Assembly: GCA_973895155.1 (NCBI GenBank)
Contig: OZ316893.1
Location: 22,196,001 to 22,260,000 of the forward strand
Reading direction: 5' to 3'
Origin: Marsupella aquatica
Taxonomy: Eukaryota > Marchantiophyta
Length of the DNA stretch: 64,000 nt
This document shows, piece after piece, positions 11,846 through 24,600 of the stretch. Positions within the stretch are counted from its first letter, which is position 1; the number at the start of each line of letters is the position of its first letter. Made by a program: the position numbers and the translations under genes. The notes below the pieces were generated by a model. It did not search any database, was not told the DNA's origin, and saw nothing but the letters and a program-made list of their open reading frames with translations.

Positions 11846-12600
11846 TATCCCAATTTCATCCTTATACCCCAATTTCAGTACATAAAATTAGTCTTCCTAG
11901 TATGGTTATTGTGTTGCCACATTCTTCCATTCCTGGTTGAGTAACATAAAATCTGGGTAGCATGGAGTGATCCAACCGTCAGGGTTGTGCCAGTTTTCAT
12001 CATCTGACAAATGTCACTATCCTCAAAATTAACCTCAACACACTATACAGGGCCTCCTTCACGCAAACAGTATATTAGTGGTTCACGGGTCCAACTCTAA
12101 TTGGTCCACATATATACATATATGATATTATGTTTCTAATTTTTGCTATGCTAACCTAGTGTAAATGTATGGGGAGAGGATTTGGGGCATGGGTAGGGGT
12201 GTGGGTTAGATGGGAAGCACAGGATCTAATTCCTGTATGCTCCCCCCCCCACCCCCGGCCCCCGGCACAGTCGATCTTGCCCATCCAACGGGAGGGCATT
12301 TAGGGCCAGATTGGAATAATGAACATCATGTACAGAAATTACTCACGCGCCAACAATGGCAATGACAAAGGTTTGTGCCAACATATCCAGTGAAAGAGTT
12401 CATCATAACACGGACACAATGCTCATTGTTTAGACTCAAAACAATTATTTTCTCATCCTTTATTGGGTCCAATGATGATTCATTTTTGCACTTACTTGTA
12501 GAGGTGTCAGCACTTGTAGAAGAAAGGTGCTTGTTATCATTTGCTTCTTACAGTCTTTCTCCTGATTGTCACTTACTTCATGTAGGTGAAAATAGTGTTA
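11846..12600. other. Intergenic, AT-rich with a C-rich tract
   Basis: No gene seen. A run of C residues (12241-12268, ccccccccccaccccc then ggccccc) could form a G-quadruplex on the opposite strand. The remainder is unremarkable AT-rich DNA. Confidence 0.3.
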
Positions 12601-12605
12601 GCACA

Positions 12606-12686
12606 AAATTAATGTGACTAACACTAATTCGAGAGTAGACCCTGAAAATTGGCGCTCTTGAATTAGTGTTAGTCACACTAATTACG
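12606..12686. repeat. Foldback (inverted repeat) with ~29 bp arms
   Basis: The left arm (about 12607-12636, containing gtgactaacactaattc) and right arm (about 12655-12684, containing gaattagtgttagtcac) are near-perfect reverse complements with an ~18 nt loop. It has no coding capacity. It is probably a very short foldback element or a relic of one. Confidence 0.7.
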
Positions 12687-13596
12687 GTGGTCAACCAGTG
12701 TATATCAATTAGCCGTGTTTACTTTTTTTTCCCTCCCCCATGCCACTCCACCACACTTTTTTCTTTTTTCTCCCCGCTCCTTTTTCTTCTGATTGGGTTG
12801 ATGAGGGTCAATGGAAACCATGAAAACTCAAATCAAACACTTGACAAACTTACAGTACTGTCAGGTCAATGTGGCACCGTCAGGGTTAATCATCAACACT
12901 AGAAAATTGAAAGTCATCATCATCTGATCATGTAGAAATTCAATGGCTTATTCGTGTAATTATTTTTCTTACCCTGTTATTTGTTGCTATGTGCATTTTT
13001 TCTGCAATTTTGCATCTTACTGTTTTTTGTCGCCTTGAGAAACACACAGTTGTGTTTGTGTGTTGCCGCAAACATAGACATCTATGTTTGTGATGAAAAT
13101 TGTTGACGTGATCGAAGGTGAAACTAGAGAATTTGCAAGCACTTCTCATGGGCAGTGTATTTTTTAAGTATTTCACTTTTTAGCCAGAGTGGTGAATGTA
13201 AAGTGTCTGAGGGAGAAGATGCTCAGAAGATTCCCTATTCATTTATTTTCCGGACCTTCAGATCTCCTTAGACTTAAGGTTGACTGTTAAATTCTGGCTA
13301 ATGGGGCCTGGGATTAGGTGGAACACTGGCTAATCTGACAGCAAAATAGTAGCTAATTTTTGTCAAAAGTGACAGAAGATTTTTTTGGGAGGTGGAATCT
13401 AGCAAATTTTTGCCACTAAAAAAAACACTGCTAATGGGGCCCAGTAATAGAGGTGGCTATATTCACGGATAGCCACTGCAACACATAGCCACGGCCGATA
13501 TGAGAAACGAGGCGCTCTGAGAATGAGGAGATATCACAAGTGTTTCTCTATAAACTTCAAACTTCAAGGGTATTTAGATAATTTGGTAACTTACAA
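12687..13596. repeat. AT-rich intergenic with a copy of the 2-kb-region repeat family
   Basis: From about 13190 to 13450 the sequence resembles the elements at 1955-2665: the phrase 'agccagagtggtgaatgtaaag', then 'gatctccttagacttaagg', then the motif about 'ctggctaatggggcc' and 'ttttgccac'. Only the left terminus is clear. The rest of the interval has nothing recognisable. Confidence 0.35.
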
Positions 13597-13623
13597 GGTT
13601 TAGGGTTTAGGGTTTAGGGTTTA
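13597..13623 (+). repeat. Interstitial telomeric repeat (TTTAGGG, ~3.7 copies)
   Basis: The tract reads GGTTTAG repeated without error for 27 bases. It is the plant (Arabidopsis-type) telomere heptamer in tandem. It lies about 20-30 bp from the left end of the ~850 bp inverted-repeat element and is missing from that element's second copy at 44.3-45.1 kb. Unique and gene-bearing sequence continues on both sides, so this is internal and not a chromosome end. Confidence 0.9.
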
Positions 13624-13639
13624 TTTGTGATTTTCCCCT

Positions 13640-14489
13640 TAAAAATATTTCCGGACCCCACTAGAGGTCCCTTCCAAAATTCCTGGCACCACAGCGTGCC
13701 ACGTCAACAACAACCGCAACAAACAAGACTCGTCGGTTTTGTGAATCAAATTTATAGTTTTCATTCGTGTTTGTGTCAATTTGGGTGTAAATTTTGGGAC
13801 GCCATGTCGTAAAAAGAAAAGTAAAAACATTGGAAATGCAAAGAGCAAGACGGTTAAAACTGTCACTATGTACCCATTTTAGTTACATTTCCAATTTTAA
13901 AACTTAAATTCAAAGATTTATAATGAGTATTTTTCATATAATAAATAATGACTAATAACTAACTTGATAACTTCCTTGTTAAACCGCAACTCCCCGTATG
14001 TAAGGATCTCTCGTATTGTATGGCCATTAATGCTGGGAAGAGCACATATAAACCCAGGACCGGGGAGGAGGAATGGCTGGAATCTTGAAAGTTCATCGAA
14101 TTTTATACTCAAAACTATTTACTCATTCTCAAAACAAAAAATACTCACTCGTAGATCTCATTGAGATCTTTCTTTTGCACCCTAGATTGCCTTCTAACAT
14201 GGATGAATAAGATTTCTAGAGGCATTACAAAATGGACGGCAAAGATCGTAAAATCAACAAAATCGACGACTAGGAAGGCTTGGATTTGTTTAATTTTTCA
14301 TTTGAAAAATATTAACCCATTTGCAAAACGAACAGAACCCATCCATAGATCTATTTGAGATTTTTCTTTTGAGCCATAGATTGGCTATTATGATGGACAT
14401 ACAAGATTTTAGGAGATAAGAAATGGAAACGGCTCAGATCGACTCTTCCCCCTGATTTTATTAACCAAAGGGTCCACAAACTAATTAAA
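13640..14489 (+). mobile_element. ~850 bp non-autonomous element with terminal inverted repeats, copy 1
   Basis: This block matches 44283-45128 in reverse orientation over its whole length, at an estimated 90% or better by eye. Its ends carry GGACCCC in inverted orientation (13653-13659, and the complement near 14470-14475 followed by the aattagt word). Internally it holds a diverged direct duplication: the segment near 14148-14250 (tagatctcattgagatc, then a 'gatgaataagattt' word) is echoed near 14340-14440. There is no transposase frame; the short open frames are shared by both copies but look meaningless. I call it a non-autonomous DNA transposon of unassigned superfamily. Confidence 0.7.
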
Positions 14490-14544
14490 TGTACTGGTTC
14501 TCCGTATCGATGGGGAGGGGGAAGACCCAAACCTCGTCAGCCGG

Positions 14545-14990
14545 CCTGCCCGTCCATTAGCCCTGGCCGTGTCATTCTGACCCCAAATCTCCTCAGATGG
14601 ACCTGCCCGCCCCCTTAAAACAAGGAAGGCCCTCTCACCAGTGCCCCTTTGGAAAGGGGAAGACCCGAAGACCCCGAAGTCTCTGCGAGGCGGCCTGCCC
14701 GACCCTTAAAACTAAGAACGCCCTCGCCGTACCTGACCGTCCCTTCAGAAGAAGGAACTCTGCCCCTCTCACCTCTTTGGGGCGGAGATGACCGCTCAAG
14801 CCTCTGCGGCCGGCCTGCCCGTCCCTTAAAATAGAGAACACCCTCTAGTTATTACCTCTTTGTGGGGGAAGACCCCCAAAGTCTGCCCGTCCCTTAATTA
14901 ATTAAGAAAGAACGCCCTCGCTGTATCTGACCCCAAATCGCGTCAGGCCGGCGTGCCCGTCCCTTACCTAAAGAACGCCCTGTCCTTTAC
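14545..14990. repeat. GC-rich irregular repeat array, about six units
   Basis: A core like 'cggcctgcccgtcccttaaaa' followed by 'aagaacgccctc' recurs near 14546, 14601, 14691, 14811, 14882 and 14948, with spacings of 55-120 bp. Some units add 'ggggaagacccc'. The array ends about 190 bp before the ribophorin ATG, so it may sit in or next to that promoter. It has no coding meaning, although every frame is open in places. Confidence 0.65.
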
Positions 14991-15180
14991 GAGGGACTCC
15001 AACGACGGCACGCTTCGAAAAATGAAGCGCAACGAATGAAGGAAAGAAGGGGAAGAAGAAGAGTCGCTTTTTTGGGTCTGGTGCGGTCTTCTTGCTTGCT
15101 GCTCTTCTTTCAGTCGGTCGCCGAGGGAGACTCGGCAGAAGAAGAAGACGAAGGAAGGTCACACTCTTCCGGCAGCCGCG

Positions 15181-18100
15181 ATGGCGATATCCTTGCAGCA
15201 ATCTGTTTTCTGTGTGCTCTCGTTGCTCCTCTTTTCAGCATCAATCTGCACCGCATTGCCGAATCTACAAATCCTGAAAGCCGATCGAAAGGTACTCCTG
15301 GCCCCAATCTGCGTGCCTCCTCTTGGTCTGCATCTCTCTGTCTATGTTTAAGTTTTTTTCATGGTGGTGAAGTTCCTGGGATGCTGGTTCTTGCTTTGCT
15401 TGCATCGGAGGAGGTGGGCTCTTTGCAAAATTACCATTGCCAGAGCTCACTCCAGTTTATGAAGCACAGACCAGAGCTTTGGTGCCTCGAAAAGTCTAGC
15501 TGTTTGTGTGCTTTCTGGGTCAGTGGCACACTCGTATGAACAGCGCTAGCGTCCTGCTTTGATGTCGACGACTTCATGAAAAGAGAGGTGTTGAACTTCT
15601 TTTTGGCTGCATAGTGTGCATTGGGTATGGATCTAGAAGTGAGTGGCTGTTGGGTTGGGCGTTAACAGCTTCAGTAGTATGATCAACACCGGGCCTTCTC
15701 TTGTGGATCTTATAGAGACCTTATTCTTTACCTACTTGGATGGATCATTGAAACTGATGCAGCTGCGTTTGTCCAACTATGCTTGTTTCCTGTACAATTG
15801 AATAGCTTCTGCTGGCTCTGCAATCAAGCATCTGTTCATGTGACGTGACTCATCTCTCTCTTTCTGTTTTTTGTGCGGCAGATTGACCTCACTTCGCAGA
15901 TTGTAAGGATCGCGACTGTGATTAGGGTAAGCATTCTGATCTGTAATTGGGTAGTTGAATTAAGTTGGAGGAGGAGAGGACTGGGGGAAGATCATTTGGA
16001 TCCCTTCTCATTCAAATGAATTCTAGGTTTTTTTCCTTTAATGAGTAACACATTTGCATACAATTTGCCGGCAGACGGGAGAAGTTTCTTACCTTCCGTG
16101 ATGAAGAATTCCATTCTGGGGATTTTATGTTTTGAAGAAGTAGAAAGAAGGAGCTCTGCTCTGAATGGTATGGTCGACCACATGCTAAAAAATATTGTCC
16201 ATTGATTTCTATCTGGGCAGGTTGAAAATGCCGGTCCTGATGTTGCTGAGGAGGTTTTATTGGCATTTAGCAAAGACGCGGAGAAAAATCTGGCCTACTT
16301 GAGGGTCACGTCAGCTGAAGGGAGAGGAAAGACGAAAGGCCATGTACTACTCTCAGCCGTCCCTTCGGAGGTTGAATCCCCAGCGAATGTCTCATACTAC
16401 TCCATCCGCTTGGATAAACCCTTGAAAAGGGACGGTGCAGTGAACATTGAAATTTATGCAGCTTATACAGATCTTCTGAAACCCTTCCCAGAGGAGATTT
16501 CGCAGTCAGATGTACAGCTGGTCCTTTACCATGACAGTGCCTATTTGTTGTCCCCTTATCCTGTGAAAATGCAATCAGCTTCACTGAAAGTTCCATCGTA
16601 TCGTGTGGAATCGTTCACTAATGTGGAGGGAGGCAAGCATTCTGATGGAGAAATCCGATATGGTCCCTATGAGAACGTGGCTGCACTTTCGTATCTTCCC
16701 GTCACGGTCCATTTCGAAAATAATTCTCCATTTGCTGTCGCAAAGACCCTGGAGCGTGAAATTGAGATTTCTCACTGGGGCAGCATATATATAACAGAAA
16801 AATATGACGTAAAACATGCCGGTGCACGACACAAAGGCGTCTTTTCCAGGTCAGCCAGTCTCTTCATTCTGTTGTTTCCAGCTCTCTTCGGTTTTCTTTT
16901 TGAACAAAGAATGTCTGAAGGGAACTGGGCCTTTGAACCACTTTTTGCTAGACAATGATACGCTAATCACAGTTCCGCTTGGACGACTTTCTGCTCGTTG
17001 GAGCACTTCTCTTTTTCCCAGCAGCATTTTCAAAATTTTCTACGTCAGAGGGATAGGTTATGATTGAACCTGTGCTGTTACCAGATTTGATTATCAATCC
17101 AAGCCTGGAGCAGTTGGTGTCTCTTCATTTCGGCAGCTTCGAGCCACGTTGCCCCCACGAGTCCATTCTGTATATTACAGGGACGAGATTGGAAACATCT
17201 CAACATCTCACCTGCGAACTGATTTACGGAAGGTATCTGTTACTTGATTTGGTCTAAGCTTGTTGAATCTGCACCTTTTTTCTGAGATATCCTTGGACGG
17301 GTCCCAGCTTTCCAAAAGCACAAGGGCAGGGCAGTTCGTTTATTGAGCATTTGGCAATAACCGAAAGCTTAGCTGAACGAAGTTTCAGTCTTAAGATTCT
17401 AGGGGGTGGAATCATAAATTCCGACTTTACTTTCAAAGACTAATATTGGCATAATTTCTTGATGTTATCTTAGGCTAGTAGAAGGCTCTATGGTTTCCTT
17501 ACTCTGCTGTTTGGAAAATGCAGTCTGAGCTGGAGCTGGAACCACGATACCCTCTCTTTGGAGGATGGGAGGTCACCTTCACGATAGGTTACGGAGTACC
17601 ACTAGAGGACTTCGTGTTCAAGACAGAGGATGGATTACGGTATCTTAATATGTCATTTACCTCTCCGTTTGCGGGTCTTGTTGTGGAGGAACTTACAGTG
17701 AAGGTAAGCTTAGTGGGTAAGCTTGAGATTTGCAGTTTTCTGTTTCCGACTGATTGCATATTCTCGTGGCAGAGGGAGAGGCCTGCTTTTATTACCAGAT
17801 ACGTACTGAGAGGTTTTGATGTGTCGAGCAGGTAGTCTTACCTGAAGGCTCTCGGGCAAAGTCCACTTATATCCCTTTCATTGTGGACGAAGACGAAGAG
17901 GTATGTGAGATTAGACCTCGACTGCCACGATTTCTTCAAACAAAGAATCGGTTCATTTGCGTTTTTCTCTCTGTGCAAGTGTTCAACGGCCTTATTGTCA
18001 TTATAGGGTACAATAGAGCTTGTAGATCTACTATTTTGTTTGAATCTTGCAAGTGGATTTTAGACTTGGTTTATTGGATGTCATTGTCTCTGGGACATTC

Positions 18101-19433
18101 AACTCATTGGCATTGTTTCGTCGTCATCTCTAGAGAGTAAGTGATGGGTCTAGTACTTGGCGATGACTGATGGCTTCAATTTTGAAATGGTTGACAGACA
18201 AAGTACACTTACTTGGACACTGTGGGACGCCCAGTTGTTGTGCTTAGAAAGAAGAACGTGATTCCAGAACATAATGTATACTTCCAGGTATGGGTGGTCT
18301 GACCCATTATGGTCTTGCTCGTTATAGATGTACTTCGCGACTCATGACATGTGATTTGCAATTGAATCATTCAACTAGCTAATTTGGTCGTTGTGGATTA
18401 TTTTCAGGTGGTATACAAGTTTGCTACCGCGGCAATGTTTGCTGAGCCATTAATGCTTGTTGCCGGCTTCTTTGCCTTCTTTGCGGCATCTATTGCCTAC
18501 ATACATTTGGATTTCTCCATCTCAAAGTCATCTGCTTCATACCAGGCCAGGGCACAACGGGAAGAGGTGGGATGTTAACTTCTGGACATCTTACTACGTT
18601 GCACCTCTTGTTCCGTTCCTGAAGTCCTTATATGAACCAGTAGGGCAACCGGTCTTAGTATGGGCAAGATGCGCAAGCGACGGGATGCGAAACATGATTA
18701 TCTGTATAAATCAGAAATTTGAGGTTTATTCCTAGTTCACATTTGGGCTTCGCACTGCTGTTATCTTGTTAAATTATAATAACAAGTTTTTCCTCGATGA
18801 TCTGCAGGTTCAAAATGCAGTCCAGCGCTTGCAGAAGATTTTTGGTGCCCGAGCAGCTGTGAGCGAAAAGCTTGAATCATCTCTCCGTGATCTAGCTCGA
18901 ACAGGAGATGTAGCTGCTGCCAAGGCTGTGCGGAAGACTGCCGATGCGTCGCTGAAGGAGACAGCGAAAGAGCTCAAAGCTGCTTATGATTCATTGCCTG
19001 CTTCCTCACGTTCAACTGTCCTCGCAAAGGTTAGATGATTCAGCTTTACTTTTCCTTGTCAAAAACGTGTTGAGTTTTCTTCATTTACTTATTCGTTTCA
19101 CTAGCATCACACATGGGAGCTAGTGATTATGTATCTGGCAACATAAATAATCTGGGAGCTAGTGATGTTTTTCACATGAGTAAGATGCAAGAGGTGCAAT
19201 CACCCCTGCGATTGTCTGGTAACTCATTGCTTGGAATTGTTCAGGTTGACACTTTGATTCAAAAGGAGCGTGAAAAGCAAGAGAAACTCCAACAAAAGCA
19301 TACAGTAACGGTGGAAGCTTATGAAAAGAAAATGAGCAGCAAAGATATTGACAGCCGAATTGCTCCATACCAGCAGAAGCTGACAGTTTTGAAACAGGAA
19401 GTCACCGAGCTCCTCCACTTGCTGGATGACTAG
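15181..19433 (+). CDS. OST1: Ribophorin I, oligosaccharyltransferase subunit 1
   Basis: Ten exons, all GT-AG with matching phases: 15181-15291, 15882-15926, 16221-16849, 17085-17232, 17524-17703, 17832-17900, 18198-18287, 18408-18566, 18808-19029, 19245-19433. They give 613 aa, the usual plant length. The protein is a non-catalytic subunit of the ER oligosaccharyltransferase complex, which transfers the Glc3Man9GlcNAc2 glycan to Asn in nascent secretory proteins. Visible features are a signal peptide (about residues 1-25), the ribophorin I signature stretches FENNSPFAVAKTLEREIEIS and GARHKGVFSR, then PRYPLFGGWEVTF and PLEDFVF. One membrane span (about 440-459, MLVAGFFAFFAASIAYIHL) is followed by a cytosolic, helix-prone tail of about 150 residues. 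The first ATG directly precedes the signal peptide. No defects were seen, so I expect a functional housekeeping gene. Confidence 0.97.
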
Positions 19434-20035
19434 CGTAGATCACTTTTCTAGCTTCTACATTGACCAGAACGACCACGGAAGAAATCTTGGCCAAGAACTT
19501 GTGGCTCAGTTTTGATTAGAATCCAGAGGCCAGTGCAGAGTGAGTAGTTTAACAGTACCGAAGGAGTCCTGAGTTGAGTGCAGTGCAGCAGTAGTTCAGC
19601 AATACCGCCAGGGTGGTTATACGTCCCTGATCCTGCGGTACGAGACTCTATGGTGGGTGGCAAAGTGGTTTTGATAGGTTGTCCAAGAGAGTCTGTCGCG
19701 TGAGGGTGGAAACCAAGGTGCAGAGGAGTGTTCTGATCTGTATAATGTCAGTCGTATGACTATAAGAGAGTTATAATTCAATGTGACTTCCTACATTACG
19801 CTTTCTGAAGCTATTATTGACGGATGGTAGAGGTGCAGACCTGCACTTTCGTTTGGCTGAAATGCAGCTGTTTTATTCTTGGGGGAGAGTTTCCACTTCT
19901 TTGGTTTGCAGCCTTTCTCCAAGGATTGGACACATGTTTCTTACCGTTTTCCAGAAGTTGATGTTAAGGACAACTTGGAAGACAATCACATTCCAGTGCC
20001 AGAACAATGCTGAAGCCTAAGTTACTTTGATACAT
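19434..20035 (+). other. Presumed 3' UTR and downstream region of ribophorin I
   Basis: No gene is recognised. An imperfect short duplication occurs near 19540-19610 (gtgcagagtgagtag / gtgcagcagtagttcag). The transcript end cannot be fixed by eye. Confidence 0.3.
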
Positions 20036-20290
20036 AAAACAGTCTTCACGAGGAACAGGAAAAATCTTATTCCATTGCGAAAATGGTGTTGAAGGTGTGG
20101 AAAGACAACACAATCGTTCTGGTGTCAACTGTTTCCACGCATGCTGGAGCTCTCAAGGTAGTAGAGAAGCCTGAGGTAACAAGGTGTTTTGCAGGGTTTG
20201 AGTGGAGGCATATCTCATAGCAAACTATGCAATGGACAAATTGAGCAACTAGACATCTAAAGAATACATCAGCAACTTAAAACGTCACAT
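20036..20290 (+). pseudogene. Degenerate piggyBac-like transposase fragment (tentative)
   Basis: Three short frames in the right order recall the C-terminal part of piggyBac-type (PGBD) transposases. Near 20036-20085 a frame reads TRNRKNLIP, like the family's 'RRNRKGLP'. From 20083 another frame reads MVLKVWKDNTIVLVSTV, like 'LKWKDNRDVxxLST', followed by VEKPEV. Near 20215-20260 a frame with SKLCNGQIEQLD recalls the 'YNKxMGGVDxxDQ' motif. The pieces are in different frames with a stop between them and lack the rest of the protein, so this would be a decayed relic. The match is from memory of the family motifs and could be chance. Confidence 0.35.
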
Positions 20291-21606
20291 GAACATAGTG
20301 AGTAAATCATGTTTATTGATCCCAAATGCAAGAAAGTCAATATAAATGTGTGCAAAAATGGTCATCAGAAGAGATTCCGACCTTTATTAACATCCGCGGG
20401 TGAGCAAAGTGCTCTGTTGGAGAACATCTATCTTCCTCCAAATTCATAGTGATTTTATCGAGGTATGTCAAAAACTGATTAAGGCGAGGGACTCTATGCA
20501 CCAAACTCCGCAGAGTGTTTTATTGCCAGCTGATTTACTCTGATGAACACAGGATCTATTGACCAAAGTACTTGCTCTGATCAAGGTTAAAAGGCTGAAA
20601 GAATTGTCGAACAGCGTCTATTTGAAGACTTATTTCTAAGACCTAAAATCGTATCTGCAGTAGGTCCCCAATGAATCTCAGGGATCAAGCACTCTAATCC
20701 TGCGCAAATTTTGTATGAAATAAATTGTTCGTTGAATGTACACCTACAATAAAAAATAGTTGTCATAGCAAGGGAAAATAGGTCTGGTCCTCGTTATACT
20801 GCAAATGTTCTTTTGCAGTATGAGTGGAATGTCTACATTTCCTACATTGCGCATATCACGTTGAGGTGAGGTACCCCGTACAAAACCCTTCAAAAACTGG
20901 TCACTCCTGATAATTGCTCCCACTGGCTATTGATCTCAACCCGTTTCCCAGACAGAGCTCTTCATAATCCGTTTCCTACAAAGAGCTCTTCAGAATTATC
21001 CCCAGCTTATGTTTGACCATCGTCATGCAATGGAGCTGCCTAGGCAAATCTGATGAAAGCCGTCTTGTGTAGTCCTCATTGACAGAATAAATTCTCTAAC
21101 ACTACAGCTGCTCCTACGGGACTCACGAGCACTACGAGAATGAACTTTGTTGTAGACATGCGCGCACCCTACACATCTAGACAGCGTGTGTTGACGTAGG
21201 TTTGGAAGAAATTCTTACACAAACCTTTGCTTGATAAGGACAGCTATTTCTTGATGTGGTTTCTATACCTATGAAAGAAATGCCGGTATCGACGGCTTAG
21301 TTGGCGCAAAGCAGAGCTTCAACTTGACAAATACGAGCTAGAAGAACGATTTTCTGGAGGTAACTGAATTTGTGATAGGAGTAGAATGAATGGAATTCAG
21401 TTTGAGGTGCCTAGAACTCGGGAAGCAGTGGCACCTTGGTTCATGCTATGTCATTTCTACGACTACAGTCATCTAATTATTGAGCTTCCCGTATCCGCAA
21501 TTGGGTCTTCTGGTCTGAGTCAGACAGGAGTTTCTAACGAGATTGAAGCACTATCTATCAATGGGTCGAAGAGGAAAGGACATGGAAGGTGGAGAAGAGA
21601 CGACAT
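20291..21606. other. Intergenic between ribophorin I and the oxidase gene
   Basis: No gene, RNA or clear repeat is seen, apart from a small duplication at about 20945-20995 (cgtttcc..acagagctcttcagaat). The last part (about 21300-21606) probably includes the 3' UTR of the convergent oxidase gene on the - strand. Confidence 0.3.
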
Positions 21607-24600
21607 TTATGGAGAGATCTGGACCCATGCACCCACACTAGGCACACCTTGGTTCACAGCGACGAGCAAGTAATAGCCGGGGGGAGCCACAAATGAATTA
21701 GAAGGAGCTGCGGTAGCTATCTGGTATTCACTATTTCCTATGGCAACTGGAGTTGCCACACCGAGCACCAACATCCTCTGACCTTGAGAGTAGGAGTGTG
21801 TGGCAAAGGGAGCACTCATAAGTGTTAGAGTTATACTACCAACAATAGGAACTCCGGGACCTAAAGCGATTACCACAGCAAAGGCCTGGTTATAGACAAG
21901 AGTGGTAGGTGCTGAGATGAGACTGGGCCGAAGAGAAGCTAAGCTTGGAGCCAGGTATGGAGGAGAAAAAGCCTCCACACGAAGCTCAGTAGGATATTGG
22001 CCAATCGTATCGTCCGCTGGCGTGAATATGTACACGTTGTTGGGATTACTACCGGCGACGAGGATTCGCCCATCAGGCAACAGATTTGCAGTCGAGTGGT
22101 ACATCCGAGGAATGGTTGTTGCATTCAGGACCGAGAACCGTCCACCTGTGCAAAGGAAAATGCAAAGATAAAATTCGTCAGTTCGCTTCACAAGGGATCA
22201 AGAAATGTTCAGTGCAAACATAAAGCTGGCTTTATACCAATACGAGGATACTTGGGTTGTGCTTAATTATAACTCTACTCCCGTGTGACTTGGTCAGCGT
22301 TTACTCGAAGAGTTCCCCCAAAAGTATTAAGGATTGTTGTGTGGAAGGGGTGACTCGATGGCTAGCAAATGACTAAATCTCGAAATCTCCTAGGTAGAGA
22401 AGCGGGAGGAGAAAGGAAGAGGTAGGGGTTGTTGAGGATGAAAGCTTAGGGACTTTGCCTTAGGATTCAGCCGTATGAACTCGACATGGTGGCTATGGAT
22501 ACCAGTGATTGTGCAAAAAAGATCTGACATGTCTGTTCCCGTCGTTCTTACTCTCGAGTCGCTTTTGATATTTTCGCCTGTTGTAGAAGTTAAGACCAAG
22601 TTCATCTGGACGAAGAAACTAGACCTGATAATTTCAAAGAAAATGCACACTTCGGTTTTTTTCTAAATTGCTAGTGCTATCTAATGCTATTAGTTGGTTG
22701 AATCTCGGAAGGTCTTCCATCATGATTTCTAACAGACTATTAGGAGGATACGCATTGGAAGGAGTGAACACAAAATAGATGAATTCAACATCCAGGCACA
22801 AGGCAGCGAGGAGTAAATCAGTGGATTCCGAGAGTAAGAGAGAGTTGCTTACCAAGAGGGGCATCAGGCTGGTAGACCACAGGGCTAAGGGCCGGGTTGA
22901 AAGCATTGTTGAAACCCTGAGCACCAGCCTGAGCACCGTTGATGATGAGAACGCTTCCATCGGGCAGAAGAACCATATCTCCCATGCACCTATTAATTGG
23001 CATGGTTTCCATAATCCAAGTAGGTGCGGCGTCAGTCACCTGAAGCCTCCCACAAGTACTAGAAGCAGAAAGTCTCGCAGATGGATTGGTGAAGGCTCCA
23101 TACTGAGCTCCACCGCAAACAACAATCTCTGCCACGGAAAAACCATCTGCGAACTGGAGTGGCAGAAGGACGGAAGACCCCGCAGAAGGGTAGGTCCTGG
23201 GCTCTCCAGGAATGTTGGGGTAAGTGCGCAATATTGTGTTGGTGATGTAGTTGTAGAGAATGGATGCCTCATTGCAGAAGATCCAGAGGTTTCCATCGGG
23301 TAGAAGATGCACGAATGGGTACAAATTGTCACCTTGGGCGTCCTGGTTATCAAACAGAAACGGGAACGGTACCAGCCCCACTCCATTGTCCGGTACGAAC
23401 TCTAAATTGTACATGTTCAGGCCCCCTATGACGATCAACCTGCCATCTGGGAGGAACTGATCCGTGGCATACCACCTGGGTTCTTGAAGAAATTGATTTG
23501 CATCCTCTATCCAGTCACAATTTCCTCCTGGTGGGCATGAGGCGAAGGACCTTATCTGCGAGTGGATCAAAATCACATTTTCCCGTCAATTAGGTTCATT
23601 TAGTTTCACTGCAGCAATGGCAGAATTATTGCGTCTCTAACTCCCACATAACTGGAACAAATCGAATCTGACAGGGAATGGAAGGCTGGTTTGTCCTGGA
23701 GGAGACTTTGCAGAAATCTGAGGGCTAGTAGTCTTCTTCTGTATGCGATCCCCTACGACACCCTGACTAGATTATCGACGATTCTCTGGTCCCTTGATAT
23801 TGGAATTTCCCTGACGAGAAAGTATGATTTGAACCAACGGAACTACAAGTGACTAACAATGAAGGGGGAAGCAGAAGCGATTGGGCCATGGGACTAGAGA
23901 GAGAGGGACAGATAGCAGCTTAGAGCGCAGGTACACTCTCCCATGATTCTTAAACCTCAAAGCTCATCACTACCTCCAAAATAATATTCGTTGGTCTCTT
24001 CATGAATGCCTACCTGATAAATGTGACACCCTTTAATAGTAACACAGAATCACCATTGAACGCTAACGGCATCTACATACGATCAAAAGCAGAAATTGCC
24101 AATCCCCCCAAGCCCCCGACAAATCACCAGCAATCACTGACCGGCAGCTATCATTTTCCGCAGATAAACTTGAATATCTCAAACCCAGGCGTTTAATCGA
24201 CAACAACTCAATTTAACTAGAAAAAATAGAGCACCAACCTTGTTGCCGCCAAGCCCATTCCCACCAGTCTGAATCAGTGTCCCATCGGCAGAGAATTGAC
24301 CAGAAGAGCACCAAGTATTAGTGAGGACCGTCAAAGGTCTAACTATATCACTAGCTGGAGTGTACAGCACGGAGTGGGCAGAGCAATCATTTCCATAGCA
24401 ATTCGTCAAGTTAATCTTCGAAGGCCCAGCATCAGTTCTGTCGAGAAAGATTGCCTGTCCATAATGATCGATAGCTGTATGCATAGATGAGATGCCGACG
24501 TTGGCTGACAAAAGCTCCCATGACCCCCCACCCCCAGCGGTAGTCGGCGCTTGGGCTCCAACGCTGAATCTTTTAATCGTGTCCTCGCTAAAGAGCGCAA

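Noticed and set aside
13597-13623. A true chromosome end
   Set aside because: Fewer than four heptamers, with gene-bearing unique sequence on both sides.
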